From positions 496,001 to 560,000 of the forward strand of contig NZ_BPFH01000003.1 in the NCBI RefSeq assembly GCF_019655435.1: DNA of 64,000 nucleotides, in the 5' to 3' direction. Source of the DNA: Jannaschia pagri. Lineage in GTDB: Bacteria > Pseudomonadota > Alphaproteobacteria > Rhodobacterales > Rhodobacteraceae. Of this stretch, positions 1 to 11,339 are shown one piece after another. The notes under the pieces are model-generated. The model ran no database searches. It was given only the letters and a program-made list of their open reading frames with translations, and was not told the DNA's origin. Position numbers and translations under genes: made by a program. The stretch's first letter is position 1, and each line of letters starts with the position of its first letter.

Positions 1-1
1 C

Positions 2-1270
2 GATGCGCGCAGCGGCCGCATTTTGGAGACCTATAATCCCGTCCGGCCCCTGCCACCTGCCTCCGTGGCCAAGGCGGTGACCGCGCTCTACGCCCTTGAA
101 ACGCTCGGCCCCTCGCACCGCTTTTCGACCCGTTTGATCGCGACCGGTCCGGTGTCCAATGGCCGTGTGAACGGGGATCTGGTGCTGGTGGGCGGCGGTG
201 ACCCGGCCTTGGATACGGATGGGTTGCACGATCTGGCGACCCAAGCGCGGGCCGCAGGCATCCGGGAGATTTCGGGCCGGTTTCTCGTGGCCGATGGGGC
301 CTTGCCAAGGATCGACCGGATCGACCGGACCCAACCGGAACACGTGGGCTACAACCCCTCCGTCGGGGGGCTGAACCTGAACTTCAATCGGGTGCATTTC
401 GGGTGGCGGCGGGCTGGGTCCTCTTATGCCATCGAAATGGATGCCCGCACGGATCGCTTTCGTCCTGCGGTCAACACGGCGCGGATGCGCATCGCGGATC
501 GCTCCCTGCCGGTCTACACCTACCAACGTCAGGGAGAACTCGACAGTTGGACGGTGGCGCGCTCCCAACTCGGCGGGTCTGGGGCCCGGTGGCTGCCGGT
601 GCGGAACCCGGCGCTCTATGCCGGGGACGTGATGCGCACCATGCTGCGCGCGAACGGCATCGTGGTGCCCGCCGCCCAGCGGACCAACAGCGCGCCAGCG
701 GGGACCGAGATCGCGCGCGTCGAAAGCGCCGACCTGAACCGCGTCGCGCGCAACATGCTGCGCTTCTCCACCAACCTGACGGCAGAGGTTCTGGGCCTGT
801 CCGCGACCCGCGCGCGGGGCCAAGCGCCGAGCGGGTTGGGGGCCTCGGCTGATATCATGTCCGCGTGGCTGCAAGACCGGACAGGCGCCCGTCGCGCCGA
901 TTTCGACGACCACTCCGGTCTGAACGGGACCACTCGGATCAGTGCGTCGGACATGGTCACCTCGCTCACTGCGCGGGGCGCGGCTCAGCGTTTGCGTCCA
1001 ATCATGAAAGAGCTGACTATTGAAGGCGACGTGAACATCCCGGTGCAATGCAAGACAGGCACGCTGAATTTCGTCTCTGGCCTTGCGGGATACTTCAAAG
1101 CCAGGGGCGGGCGAGAGCTGGCCTTCGCAACCTTTTGTGCGGACGTGGAGCGCCGCAATCGTCTGTCGGTGTCCGAGCGGGACCGGCCCGAAGGCGGGCG
1201 CGCTTGGGGTCGGCGGGCGCGCAGTCTGCAATTCGATCTGATCGAGCGGTGGGAACGGGTCCACACGTGA
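2..1270 (+). CDS. dacB: D-alanyl-D-alanine carboxypeptidase/endopeptidase (PBP4, peptidase S13), 5'-truncated by window edge
   Basis: Periplasmic penicillin-binding protein that trims or hydrolyses peptidoglycan cross-links. The three serine-acylase motifs are visible: SVAK (SxxK) near the start, STN (SxN) about two thirds along, and KTG near 1052. The reading frame is open to base 2 and the residues before the first possible start (DARSGRIL, then ETYNP) belong to the family, so the true start lies outside the window and the signal peptide is missing. The TTG at 23 is therefore not the start. The gene overlaps trmL by 4 bases (GTGA), suggesting translational coupling. Family proteins are usually 450-500 residues; about 420 are seen here. 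Confidence 0.9.
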   Translation, partial: DARSGRILETYNPVRPLPPASVAKAVTALYALETLGPSHRFSTRLIATGPVSNGRVNGDLVLVGGGDPALDTDGLHDLATQARAAGIREISGRFLVADGALPRIDRIDRTQPEHVGYNPSVGGLNLNFNRVHFGWRRAGSSYAIEMDARTDRFRPAVNTARMRIADRSLPVYTYQRQGELDSWTVARSQLGGSGARWLPVRNPALYAGDVMRTMLRANGIVVPAAQRTNSAPAGTEIARVESADLNRVARNMLRFSTNLTAEVLGLSATRARGQAPSGLGASADIMSAWLQDRTGARRADFDDHSGLNGTTRISASDMVTSLTARGAAQRLRPIMKELTIEGDVNIPVQCKTGTLNFVSGLAGYFKARGGRELAFATFCADVERRNRLSVSERDRPEGGRAWGRRARSLQFDLIERWERVHT

Positions 1271-1737
1271 CCGCCCAGCGTCCGGCCATTGTGCTGTTCC
1301 AGCCCGAGATCCCCGGCAACACCGGCACAATCGGGCGCACCTGCGTGGCCCTGGACATCGATCTGTGCCTGATCCGACCCTACGGGTTTGCCTTGACCGA
1401 CAAAACGGTGCGCCGGGCCGGGCTGGACTATTGGCAGCATGTGTCGCTGTTTGAATACGACGATTGGGACGACTTCTTGGCCAAGCGCGCGCCACGCCCC
1501 GATGCGATCTTCCTTCTAGAGGAGTTCGGAGGCCGCACCGTCTATGAGCCGGACTATCCGCCCGACGTGCATCTGGTGTTTGGGCGGGAGACCTCTGGCC
1601 TGCCACCCGAGGTCCTGGCGGGGCGGGAGGGGAACACACTGCGCCTGCCCATGCGCTCCCGCCACATCCGGTCCCTGAACCTGGCCAATGCCGCGACCGC
1701 CGTGGCCTATCAAGCGTTGCGCGTCGCTCTGTCATAG
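1267..1737 (+). CDS. trmL: tRNA (cytidine(34)-2'-O)-methyltransferase, SPOUT family
   Basis: Predicted 156-residue SPOUT methyltransferase that 2'-O-methylates the wobble nucleotide of tRNA-Leu isoacceptors using S-adenosylmethionine. The N terminus IVLFQPEIPGNTGTIGRTC, the FGRETSGLP block and the C-terminal knot RSLNLANAATAVAYQALR are the family's three conserved segments. The GTG at 1267 is chosen because it overlaps the dacB stop as GTGA and gives the normal TrmL length. An in-frame extension upstream to 1048 lacks family sequence and lies over dacB. Confidence 0.9.
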   Translation: MTAQRPAIVLFQPEIPGNTGTIGRTCVALDIDLCLIRPYGFALTDKTVRRAGLDYWQHVSLFEYDDWDDFLAKRAPRPDAIFLLEEFGGRTVYEPDYPPDVHLVFGRETSGLPPEVLAGREGNTLRLPMRSRHIRSLNLANAATAVAYQALRVALS

Positions 1738-1782
1738 GCGGCCCGACTCGACACAAAGGACCCGTCGCCTACAACTAGGGGG

Positions 1783-2325
1783 ATGGTTCACAATGGCACC
1801 AACAGCCGGTTCCCTTCGGTCCGCCTGCCCGATGACGGACCGATATCGCCGGAGGCCTGGTCACAGCGTCCGGCATTCGGGGATCTGACCCGCTTTTGGT
1901 TGTCCCGCCACCAGATGTTTCGTGACCTGATGTCGGATCTGCGTGCAAGGCTCCGGGCCTGCGAAGGCGGCGACCTGGACCCCACGGATCCGGACACCGC
2001 GTTGCACCGCGATGGCCGCTTTCTGTGCCAGGAAATGCTGGGTCACCACGGGGTCGAAGACAGCGTCTACTTTCCCCGTCTAATCGTCCTGCAACCAAGT
2101 ATCGCCCCGTGGATTGAGCGGTTGCACAGCGATCACCAGGACATCGGTTGCAGCCTAGATCGCCTGAGCCAGAGCCTGTCCCAGGTGCGTGACGGCGCGC
2201 GGGCGGTGGCGCTCGTATCCTCGCGGCTGACCGCCGTCATGGAGTTGAAACTGCGACACATGCAGGCGGAGGAAGAGACCGTCGTGCCCGTGATTCTCAC
2301 CCTCGGCGAAGATCAATTGCGATGA
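1783..2325 (+). CDS. Hemerythrin HHE-domain protein
   Basis: A 180-residue helical protein with spaced hemerythrin-type metal ligands: HQMF in the first helix, HHGVED with YFP in the second, HSDHQD in the third and HMQAEEE in the last. Such cytosolic HHE proteins bind a non-haem di-iron centre and are linked to oxygen, nitric oxide or iron handling; the specific role here cannot be read. It is translationally coupled to the downstream DUF427 gene through an ATGA overlap at 2322-2325. No other iron gene sits nearby. Confidence 0.8.
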   Translation: MVHNGTNSRFPSVRLPDDGPISPEAWSQRPAFGDLTRFWLSRHQMFRDLMSDLRARLRACEGGDLDPTDPDTALHRDGRFLCQEMLGHHGVEDSVYFPRLIVLQPSIAPWIERLHSDHQDIGCSLDRLSQSLSQVRDGARAVALVSSRLTAVMELKLRHMQAEEETVVPVILTLGEDQLR

Positions 2326-2792
2326 CACTGCCCGACGAAAATGTTCAGTCCTACCCGCGTCCACCCCGGTTGGAGCCCGTGCCCCAACGGATCCAAGTCT
2401 GGTTGGGCGGGCAGGAGATTATCTCCACCGTGGACTCCCTGCGGGTGTTGGAGACGCACCACGCGCCAACCTACTACATTCCTCGGGCAGACATTCGCGC
2501 AGATATCTCTCGCGCCGCAGGCAGCAGCTTTTGCGAATGGAAGGGCGCCGCACGCTATTGGACCCTGTCGGTGGGGGAGACGCAGGCACCGCGCTGCGCT
2601 TGGGATTATCCGACGCCGACCCGGACATTTGCCGCGCTCAAGGACCATCTGGCGATCTACGCCCATGCCATGGATGCGGTGCGCGTCGGAGGCGTTGCAG
2701 TGACGCCGCAGCCCGGCAACTTCTATGGCGGATGGGTGACGCCGAACCTGCGCGGCACGGTCAAAGGCGCCCCGGGGACCGAAGGGTGGTAG
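2322..2792 (+). CDS. DUF427 domain-containing protein
   Basis: A 156-residue soluble protein of the DUF427 family, shown by the VWLGG..I..T core, the TYYIPRADI stretch, the FCEWKGAARYWTL segment and the C-terminal NFYGGWVTPNLRG. The fold is a small beta barrel found in many bacteria and fungi with no settled function. Start overlaps the hemerythrin stop, so both are probably one transcript. The stop lies 3 bases from the convergent stop of the next gene. Confidence 0.85.
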   Translation: MTLPDENVQSYPRPPRLEPVPQRIQVWLGGQEIISTVDSLRVLETHHAPTYYIPRADIRADISRAAGSSFCEWKGAARYWTLSVGETQAPRCAWDYPTPTRTFAALKDHLAIYAHAMDAVRVGGVAVTPQPGNFYGGWVTPNLRGTVKGAPGTEGW

Positions 2793-2795
2793 CCG

Positions 2796-3485
2796 TCAGA
2801 ATGACCGCGCCCAGCCCACCCGTAGGATCGTATCGCCGCCATCCTTGAAGGACACGCCCAGCCGCGCGCCGCCCAGGTCCCCGATCTTATATTCGACCGT
2901 AGGGGCAATGGTCGTGCTCAGATCGGTCTCATGTTCTGCAAACAGCCCGAGCTCTAGGGTCAGCCGGTCGGTCGGTTTTACACCCACCACGTATTGCGCA
3001 TTGAGCCGCCGCCGTTTGCCACCGCCCGCCGTCGCGCGCAGGTCAAAGGTCGTCCAGCCAGTGCCATAGGCGGTGTCCAGGGGTCGCCCCGCCGTCAGGC
3101 CCAGCCCCACACGCTCCGCCTGATCGCCGTTGGTTTCCCGATCCAGCCCGATGCTCGCCTCAACGGCGAACAACCACGGTGAGAGCCAGCCGGGCCGTGT
3201 GGCGCGTGCTGCCTCAGAGGACAGAACGGGCAGACGCGCGAACACACGAATGCGCCCGTCCAGGGGGATGTCCGGGTCGCCCAGAACCGATCCCATGGCA
3301 TGCCCCCCAGTATCCAGGCCCCACGTCAGCTGCCGAGCGCCGCCGTACTCCGCATAGATCGAGGTCCACCCGTCCTTACCTTCTTCGTGCCCAATGAAGA
3401 CATAGGCCTCCCCCTGGGGCCGGACCCAAGGTCCCGCACTGGCTGGGTGAGCCAGCAGGAGGAGAAGCACCATAGCGAGTCGCAT
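2796..3485 (-). CDS. Predicted outer-membrane beta-barrel protein, function unknown
   Basis: A 229-residue protein with a clear Sec signal peptide (hydrophobic LLLLL core ending ASAG) and then alternating hydrophobic/polar strands with many G and aromatic residues. It ends in Phe (VGWARSF), as outer-membrane barrels often do for recognition by BamA. No enzymatic motif is seen. The start ATG at 3485 is preceded by a pyrimidine-rich stretch with no Shine-Dalgarno sequence, and a CtrA-type box lies about 25-40 bases upstream, which would fit a leaderless CtrA-controlled transcript. Known family name not recognised. Confidence 0.65.
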   Translation of the reverse strand: MRLAMVLLLLLAHPASAGPWVRPQGEAYVFIGHEEGKDGWTSIYAEYGGARQLTWGLDTGGHAMGSVLGDPDIPLDGRIRVFARLPVLSSEAARATRPGWLSPWLFAVEASIGLDRETNGDQAERVGLGLTAGRPLDTAYGTGWTTFDLRATAGGGKRRRLNAQYVVGVKPTDRLTLELGLFAEHETDLSTTIAPTVEYKIGDLGGARLGVSFKDGGDTILRVGWARSF

Positions 3486-3509
3486 GGGGTAAGGGTGGGG
3501 TAGGGATGG

Positions 3510-3524
3510 TTAAGGGGCGGTTAA
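3510..3524 (-). promoter_or_regulatory. CtrA-type binding box upstream of the outer-membrane protein gene
   Basis: TTAA, seven bases, TTAA; on the minus strand it reads TTAACCGCCCCTTAACCAT, close to the alphaproteobacterial CtrA consensus TTAA-N7-TTAA(C). It is centred 32 bases upstream of the ATG at 3485, the position expected for a -35-overlapping activator site if transcription starts at or near the ATG. The rest of 3525-3729 is an AT-rich stretch with no gene; it includes an inverted repeat CAATAT..ATATTG around 3642-3655. Confidence 0.5.
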
Positions 3525-3729
3525 CGCTGCTGCGGAGGGAACCCGGAGACAGTACGCATCACCGAATAATCGACTTGGTAAAGCGGGCGGTCTTAAATAG
3601 CTCCTAGGAAGAATTCGTAACCCTAAAGTCGTCGGAAATACGCAATATTCATATTGTGGAAAATGTACTCTTGGTCATAATATTTGGGGTATACCTTTTT
3701 ATACTATCTTATGTTCAGGTATTGCTCAA

Positions 3730-4275
3730 GTGAAGACGTATATAGATATTATATCCCTCTGTGTTTCCTTTTTTGCGTTGGCGATCAGCCTGTATAGCTT
3801 TGCGACAAAAGAGGTAGGCCTGAACTTTTTCTTCACGGAGGTTGTGTCGTCCTCCTCCGAAGACATCCAGTTTGGTATCGCATTTCAAAATTTTGGCGAT
3901 GTTGAGCTTTTCTTGGCAGAGGCAGAGTTTTATGAGTTTTCTCACGACGATGACGCAACGGCTTGCCGCCAAGGGAGGGAGGCGAGGCCATCTCAAATCG
4001 TACCCCCTATGGATGGGAATTGGTTTGTTATCCCGTCAAAGAAAACGGCTCACAAGAGATTTAGCGTCCCTCTTCCTGACGTCGTCGCGGGCAGAAAACA
4101 CTTCTGCATCCGGTTAGAGGCATATGACGTGTATGGTCAGATTTACACATCATATGATCGTATTGTGAGTGGCGTGCTTCGCCTCAGTGCCACAGGGCGG
4201 ATCTCCATGAGTGCTACGAACTATCACGAAAAGCCGATCTCACTCGCCAGCCAACGCTATATTCTAAAGCCATAG
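3730..4275 (+). CDS. AT-rich hypothetical protein with N-terminal membrane anchor
   Basis: A 181-residue product starting at GTG with a weak ribosome-binding site. Residues about 5-25 (IISLCVSFFALAISLYSF) form one transmembrane helix; the remainder looks like a small soluble beta-rich domain. Base composition is clearly richer in A+T than any neighbour and codon use differs, as does the gene-free stretch before it (3525-3729), so a transferred fragment is likely. I do not recognise the family. No integrase or repeat marks its ends. Confidence 0.5.
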   Translation: MKTYIDIISLCVSFFALAISLYSFATKEVGLNFFFTEVVSSSSEDIQFGIAFQNFGDVELFLAEAEFYEFSHDDDATACRQGREARPSQIVPPMDGNWFVIPSKKTAHKRFSVPLPDVVAGRKHFCIRLEAYDVYGQIYTSYDRIVSGVLRLSATGRISMSATNYHEKPISLASQRYILKP

Positions 4276-4296
4276 GCAATCAGAGCGATCAAAAGC

Positions 4297-6525
<2,229 letters not shown>

Positions 6526-6688
6526 CGCACACCTCGGCAGGTTGGTCGCAGATCCACCATGTGCGCTTTCGCGAGGCATCTTCAACCTCTGCCCTGTCAG
6601 GAGAGATCGCTGCGGCGGGGCGCCCCTTGCGCGGGAGGGGGCCACCCCGTTAAAGACCGTGCAACGACCGACGAACCCCGAGGGCCCC

Positions 6689-7000
6689 ATGCGCGCGCGA
6701 ATCTACAAGCCAGCCAAGACCGCCATGTCCTCCGGCACGGCGAAAACACGTGATTGGGTACTGGAATTCATCCCCGAGGTGGCCCGCGAAATCGATCCTC
6801 TGACGGGATGGACCGGGTCGCGCGACACGCAGTCGCAAGTCAAGCTGCGCTTCGAAAGCCAGCGCGACGCCGAAGATTACGCCCGCGACAACGGCATCGA
6901 ATACGTCGTTCTGCGCGCGCAGTCCCGCAAGCCGAATGTTCGGCCCGGCGGCTATGGCGATAACTTCGCAACGAACCGCCGGGGCGCCTGGACGCACTAA
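6689..7000 (+). CDS. ETC complex I NDUFS4-like accessory subunit
   Basis: A 103-residue protein of the ETC complex I conserved region family (NDUFS4 / 18 kDa subunit), an accessory subunit of alphaproteobacterial and mitochondrial NADH:quinone oxidoreductase. Diagnostic segments are [21 protein letters not shown], the [10 protein letters not shown] motif, [12 protein letters not shown] and the C-terminal [12 protein letters not shown]. Start ATG 6689 follows a purine-rich AGGG. The gene stands alone between divergent uvrB and the convergent regulator, which is usual for this subunit outside the nuo operon. Confidence 0.85.
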   Translation: MRARIYKPAKTAMSSGTAKTRDWVLEFIPEVAREIDPLTGWTGSRDTQSQVKLRFESQRDAEDYARDNGIEYVVLRAQSRKPNVRPGGYGDNFATNRRGAWTH

Positions 7001-7025
7001 CGGAGCGCGACCCTGCGGTCAGCAG

Positions 7026-7745
7026 TCAGGTCTCCAGGGTCAGGGTGACGCGGTCCCCCGCGAACCAGGTCAGCCCAAACTCCACCGGCCGCCCGGTGAG
7101 ATCTACGTTCACACTCGTGCTCCGCAGGATCGGATCGCCTTCTGCGAGTTGAAGGTGCAGCGCTTGGGTGGCCTCCGCCCGAACGGCGGTTAGGCGCGTT
7201 GAGGACCGGGTGTAGTCCGTGATCCCAACCTGTTCGAGGGCTTCGGTCACCGAGCGTGTCCCACTCAGCGCGTCGTAGATGCCGGGCAAGCGGTCCTCTG
7301 GGAAGAGGCTTTCGAACACCGCAATGGCCAGGTCGTCGGAAAACGACAGGCCATGGTAGGCGACCACGGGTGCCCCCGCTTCGATCGCCAGCGCGCGCCC
7401 TTCGGTGGCCGTGACCGCCCGCCGGGTGAGATGGAGCAGCCGCTTATCGGGTTTATGTCCTGCCGCCAGCAGGTTTTCATGGAACCGCACGCGCGCGCCT
7501 ATGGGGTAATCCGTTGGTCGCGCCGCCACGAAGGCGCCCGCGCCGCGCCGTGTTCGGACCATCCCCTCGGCCACCAGTTTCGAGAGGGCATGGCGCACCG
7601 TATGCCGGTTCACCCCAAAGCGCTGCGCCAAGGCCGCCTCGGTCGGAAGACGGTCGCCTGGGACATAGCGACCCTCGGCGATATCCGCCCGCAGGCCCGT
7701 GGCTATGGCCTGCCAAATGGGCGTGCGCTTGGGTTTGCGGGTCAC
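7026..7745 (-). CDS. phnF: GntR-family transcriptional regulator, PhnF type (HutC/UTRA subfamily)
   Basis: A 239-residue regulator: N-terminal winged helix-turn-helix (residues about 10-75, with GDRLPTEAALAQRFGVNRHT) followed by a UTRA effector domain ending in EFGLTWFAGDRVTLTLE. The arrangement resembles PhnF, regulator of phosphonate C-P lyase operons. No phn gene occurs in this window, so either it acts at a distance or on other targets. The gene symbol is by similarity only. Confidence 0.65.
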   Translation of the reverse strand: MTRKPKRTPIWQAIATGLRADIAEGRYVPGDRLPTEAALAQRFGVNRHTVRHALSKLVAEGMVRTRRGAGAFVAARPTDYPIGARVRFHENLLAAGHKPDKRLLHLTRRAVTATEGRALAIEAGAPVVAYHGLSFSDDLAIAVFESLFPEDRLPGIYDALSGTRSVTEALEQVGITDYTRSSTRLTAVRAEATQALHLQLAEGDPILRSTSVNVDLTGRPVEFGLTWFAGDRVTLTLET

Positions 7746-7929
7746 AGCGAAGGTCCGATGGGGCGCGACATGACCAATCCTAAGCGCCTAACGGACCCAT
7801 GGGAAAGCCTGCCGCTACCCCCATGGTCGCGAAGGCCCTTGGGCAGGGCCGGGGGACGCCCCCCGGACCCCCGTCGTCTTGGATGGTCGACGGCCTTGTG
7901 GGGCGCACCCGGCGGGACCGGCTGCTTCT

Positions 7930-7952
7930 GCATATTTTGGGAACATCGAAGG
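7930..7952 (+). repeat. Dispersed intergenic repeat, copy A
   Basis: GCATATTTT followed by GGGAACATCGAAGG, preceded by a GC-rich block with inverted repeats (GGGGGACGCCCCCC near 7852-7866). The same 23-base core recurs at 32536-32558 and, inverted, at 43910-43932. It lies in the 234-base gap between the phnF-type gene and typA, where I see no gene. Confidence 0.6.
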
Positions 7953-7979
7953 GGCGTGTGCCCCCCCCCGACATCCACC

Positions 7980-9800
7980 TCAGCCAGCGGCGCGCGCCTG
8001 GCGCTTGCGCTCATGGGGGTCGAGGAAGCGTTTGCGCAGGCGGATGGAGTTTGGCGTGACCTCCACCAATTCGTCATTGTCGATATAGGCGATGGCCTCT
8101 TCCAGGGACATGCGGACGGGCGTGGTCAGGCGGACGGCCTCGTCGGTGCCAGAGGCCCGGACGTTGGTCAGCTTTTTGCCCTTCAGAGGATTCACCTCCA
8201 GGTCGTTGTCGCGGCTGTGCTCGCCGATGATCATGCCTTGGTAGACCTGTTCTTGAGCGCCGATGAAGAACTTGCCGCGGTCTTCGAGGTTGAAGATGGC
8301 GTAGGCGACGGACACGCCGTCCTCCATGGAGATCAACACACCCGCGCGGCGACCCGGGATGGCGCCTTTGTAGGCGGCCCATTCGTGGAAGACGCGGTTC
8401 ATGACGCCTGTGCCGCGTGTGTCGGTCAGGAATTCGCCGTGGTAGCCGATCAGCCCCCGCGATGGCACATGGGCGATGATGCGGGTTTTGCCCGCGCCGG
8501 CGGGCTTCATCTCGACCAACTCGCCCTTACGGGTGCCCGTGATCTTTTCGATGACCGAGCCGGAGTAGTCGTCGTCCACGTCGATGGTGACCTCTTCGAT
8601 GGGCTCCATCCGCTGGCCGTCGATTTCCTGGAACAACACCTGGGGGCGGGAGATCGACAGCTCGAACCCTTCGCGGCGCATGTTCTCGATCAGGACGCCC
8701 ATTTGGAGTTCGCCACGCCCAGCGACCTCAAAGGCTTCGCCGCCCGGCGTCTCGGTGATCTTGATGGCGACGTTGGTCTCGGCCTCCTTCATGAGGCGGT
8801 CGCGGATGACGCGGCTTTGGACCTTTTTGCCGTCACGGCCCGCCAGGGGGGAGTCGTTGATGCCGAAGGTGACCGTGATGGTTGGCGGATCGATGGGCTG
8901 CGCGGGCAGCGGCACGTCGATGCTGGTGTCGGCCAGCGTATCGGCCACGGTGGCCTTGGCCATGCCCGCGATGGTGACGATGTCGCCCGCCTCCGCCACG
9001 TCGATGGGCTGCTGCTGCAGGCCGCGGAAGGCGAGGATCTTAGTGACCCGGAACTGCTCGATCTTGGCGCCTTCGCGGGACAGGGCGTGCAGGGTCTGAC
9101 CGGCCTTCAGGGTGCCCGATTCGACGCGGCCTGTCAGGATGCGTCCGATGAAAGGGTCGGCGCCCAGCGTGGTGGCCAACATGCGGAAGGGCTTGTCGCG
9201 TTCTTCAACCTGCTTGGGGGCGGGCACGTGGTCCACGATCAGATCAAACAGCGCGTCCAGGTTTTCGCGGGGACCGTCCAGCTCCATATCCGCCCAGCCG
9301 GAGCGGCCGGAGGCATACATTGCGGGGAAGTCCAACTGCTCGTCATCGGCGCCCAGGTTGGCAAACAGGTCGAAACATTCGTCGAGCGCGCGGTCCGGTT
9401 CCGCATCCGGCTTGTCGACTTTGTTCAGCACCACGATGGGGCGCAGGCCAAGGGCAAGCGCCTTGGAGGTCACGAACTTCGTCTGGGGCATGGGGCCTTC
9501 GGCGGCGTCGACCAAGAGAACCACACCGTCCACCATGGAGAGGATCCGCTCCACCTCGCCGCCGAAATCAGCGTGGCCGGGGGTGTCGACGATGTTGATC
9601 CGGGTGCCTTTCCATTCCACTGAGGTGGCCTTGGCGAGGATGGTGATCCCCCGCTCCCGCTCCAAATCGTTGCTGTCCATGGCGCGTTCGGTGACGGCCT
9701 CGTTCTCGCGGTAGACACCGGATTGCTTGAGCAGCTCGTCCACCAGGGTGGTCTTGCCGTGGTCGACGTGCGCGATGATCGCGATATTGCGAAGGTCCAT
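7980..9800 (-). CDS. typA: Translational GTPase TypA/BipA
   Basis: A 606-residue ribosome-associated GTPase of the EF-G superfamily, involved in 50S assembly and stress or cold growth. The G1 motif AHVDHGKTT is at residues 10-18, followed by RGITI (switch I), [12 protein letters not shown] (G3) and [10 protein letters not shown] (G4). Domain II, EF-G-like domains III and V and the TypA-specific C terminus follow. Length matches the family. Start ATG 9800. Monocistronic; 173 bases separate it from the divergent cytochrome gene. Confidence 0.95.
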   Translation of the reverse strand: MDLRNIAIIAHVDHGKTTLVDELLKQSGVYRENEAVTERAMDSNDLERERGITILAKATSVEWKGTRINIVDTPGHADFGGEVERILSMVDGVVLLVDAAEGPMPQTKFVTSKALALGLRPIVVLNKVDKPDAEPDRALDECFDLFANLGADDEQLDFPAMYASGRSGWADMELDGPRENLDALFDLIVDHVPAPKQVEERDKPFRMLATTLGADPFIGRILTGRVESGTLKAGQTLHALSREGAKIEQFRVTKILAFRGLQQQPIDVAEAGDIVTIAGMAKATVADTLADTSIDVPLPAQPIDPPTITVTFGINDSPLAGRDGKKVQSRVIRDRLMKEAETNVAIKITETPGGEAFEVAGRGELQMGVLIENMRREGFELSISRPQVLFQEIDGQRMEPIEEVTIDVDDDYSGSVIEKITGTRKGELVEMKPAGAGKTRIIAHVPSRGLIGYHGEFLTDTRGTGVMNRVFHEWAAYKGAIPGRRAGVLISMEDGVSVAYAIFNLEDRGKFFIGAQEQVYQGMIIGEHSRDNDLEVNPLKGKKLTNVRASGTDEAVRLTTPVRMSLEEAIAYIDNDELVEVTPNSIRLRKRFLDPHERKRQARAAG

Positions 9801-9973
9801 GGGTCTTGCCTCGAACGTGGGGCCCGGAATGTGGGGGTTGGCGCGCCCTTACAGTGCCGCGCCGCAGAAATCCACCCTTGGCGATCTGCGCGACGCTGGG
9901 GCGCAGGGGACGATGGGCGGATTTCGCCCGGACGGGGGTTTTCGGAGCGCTTGGCCCATGCCAACGTCGCGCC

Positions 9974-11263
9974 ATGATCCGCGCTCTTGTCTTGTCCCTG
10001 ACCCTGCCCACCGCCGCCTTCGCCATGGAGGTGCCGGACCCGATTACCGACGCCGATTACCGCGCCACCGATCCGGAGATCGTGGCCCTGGGCCGGCTCT
10101 TGTTTTGGGATCCGATCCTGTCCGGCAACCGCACGGTTTCCTGTGGGACATGCCATCACCCGGATTTCGGGACGGGCGATGGGCTGAGCCTGGGGCTCGG
10201 TGACGGTGGCTTGGGTCTCGGGCCTGATCGAGTGGTTGATGCGGACAACCCGCCAGAGCAGCGGATCCCTCGGAACGCGCCCGCGCTCTGGAACCTTGGC
10301 GCCCATGAGTTCACCGTTCTGTTCCACGATGGTCGCATCGAGGAAACGGCGGACGGCCTTCGGACCCCAATGGGGGCCGAGATGGAGCAGGGATTTGCCA
10401 CGCTGCTGTCGGCGCAAACGATGTTCCCGGTTCTCTCAGCCGATGAGATGGCCGGACACTACGGTGAGAATGAGATCTCGCGCGCCGTGCGGCAGGGCAT
10501 CATCACCGGTGAGGGCGGCGCCTGGGATCTGTTGTCGGCCCGGGTGCGCGGCATTCCCGCCTATGCTGAGATGTTTGAGGCCGCGATGCCGGGCCGCCCC
10601 ATCGACTTCCCGGCGATTTCCGACGCCATTGCCCAATTCATGGAAGCGGAGTGGCGCTCCGATACGTCACCGTTCGACGCCTGGTTGCGCGGCGAGGGGG
10701 ATCTGCATCCCAACGCCCTGCGCGGGGTAGAGGTGTTCTACGGCGCCGCCGGATGCGCGGACTGCCATTCTGGACCGTTTCAGACGGATCATGGGTTCCA
10801 CGCCATGGGACAGCCCCAGCTTGGTCCAGGTAAGGCCGCCCGATTTGAGCGCCATGCCAGAGACGAAGGCCGGATGCGCGTCACCGGGGCAGAGGCCGAC
10901 CGCTTCGCCTTTCGGACACCGTCCCTGCGCAACGTGACCGTTACGGGGCCCTGGGGACATGCTGGTGCCTACGACAACCTGCGTGCCTTTGTCCGCGACC
11001 ATGCGGCGCCCCGGCGCGCCTTGGCCGCGTACGGGCGCGATGTGGTTCTGCCCAATCTTCCGGTGGAAGATTGGCGCATTCTAGACGATCCTTCGGAGGT
11101 GACCGCCATCGCAGCGGCGATCCAGGGGCCGGACCGCGTTTTGTCGGACCGGGACGTCACCGCGCTGATGGCGTTCCTAGAGGCCCTGACCGACGAAGCC
11201 GCACTCCTGGGTCGGGACGGCATTCCGGAAACGGTCCCATCTGGCCTGCCCGTCGATAGATGA
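9974..11263 (+). CDS. Di-heme cytochrome c peroxidase / MauG-family protein
   Basis: A 429-residue periplasmic protein. Signal peptide MIRALVLSLTLPTAAFA fixes the ATG at 9974 although the frame is open upstream. Two haem c sites are visible, CGTCH near residue 58 and CADCH near residue 260, as in bacterial cytochrome c peroxidase and MauG. Substrate could be hydrogen peroxide or a protein to be oxidised; nothing adjacent, such as a methylamine dehydrogenase operon, settles this. Confidence 0.85.
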   Translation: MIRALVLSLTLPTAAFAMEVPDPITDADYRATDPEIVALGRLLFWDPILSGNRTVSCGTCHHPDFGTGDGLSLGLGDGGLGLGPDRVVDADNPPEQRIPRNAPALWNLGAHEFTVLFHDGRIEETADGLRTPMGAEMEQGFATLLSAQTMFPVLSADEMAGHYGENEISRAVRQGIITGEGGAWDLLSARVRGIPAYAEMFEAAMPGRPIDFPAISDAIAQFMEAEWRSDTSPFDAWLRGEGDLHPNALRGVEVFYGAAGCADCHSGPFQTDHGFHAMGQPQLGPGKAARFERHARDEGRMRVTGAEADRFAFRTPSLRNVTVTGPWGHAGAYDNLRAFVRDHAAPRRALAAYGRDVVLPNLPVEDWRILDDPSEVTAIAAAIQGPDRVLSDRDVTALMAFLEALTDEAALLGRDGIPETVPSGLPVDR

Positions 11264-11292
11264 TCCCCATCCGCGCCCAGCGTGACGGTGGA

Positions 11293-11312
11293 CCAAAATT
11301 CGCGAATTTTGG
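11293..11312. promoter_or_regulatory. Perfect 20-bp palindrome between the peroxidase and EamA genes
   Basis: CCAAAATTCG immediately followed by its exact reverse complement CGAATTTTGG. It starts 30 bases after the peroxidase stop and ends 27 bases before the EamA start. It could be the stem of a terminator, although no T-run follows, or a protein-binding site. A perfect 20-base palindrome with an AT-rich core is striking in this GC-rich sequence. Confidence 0.5.
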
Positions 11313-11339
11313 GGCGCCCCGTCCCCTGGGTGCCGTCCC

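Noticed and set aside
7353-9623. 756-codon plus-strand open frame opposite typA
   Set aside because: Shadow of TypA; low-complexity product with no recognisable motif.
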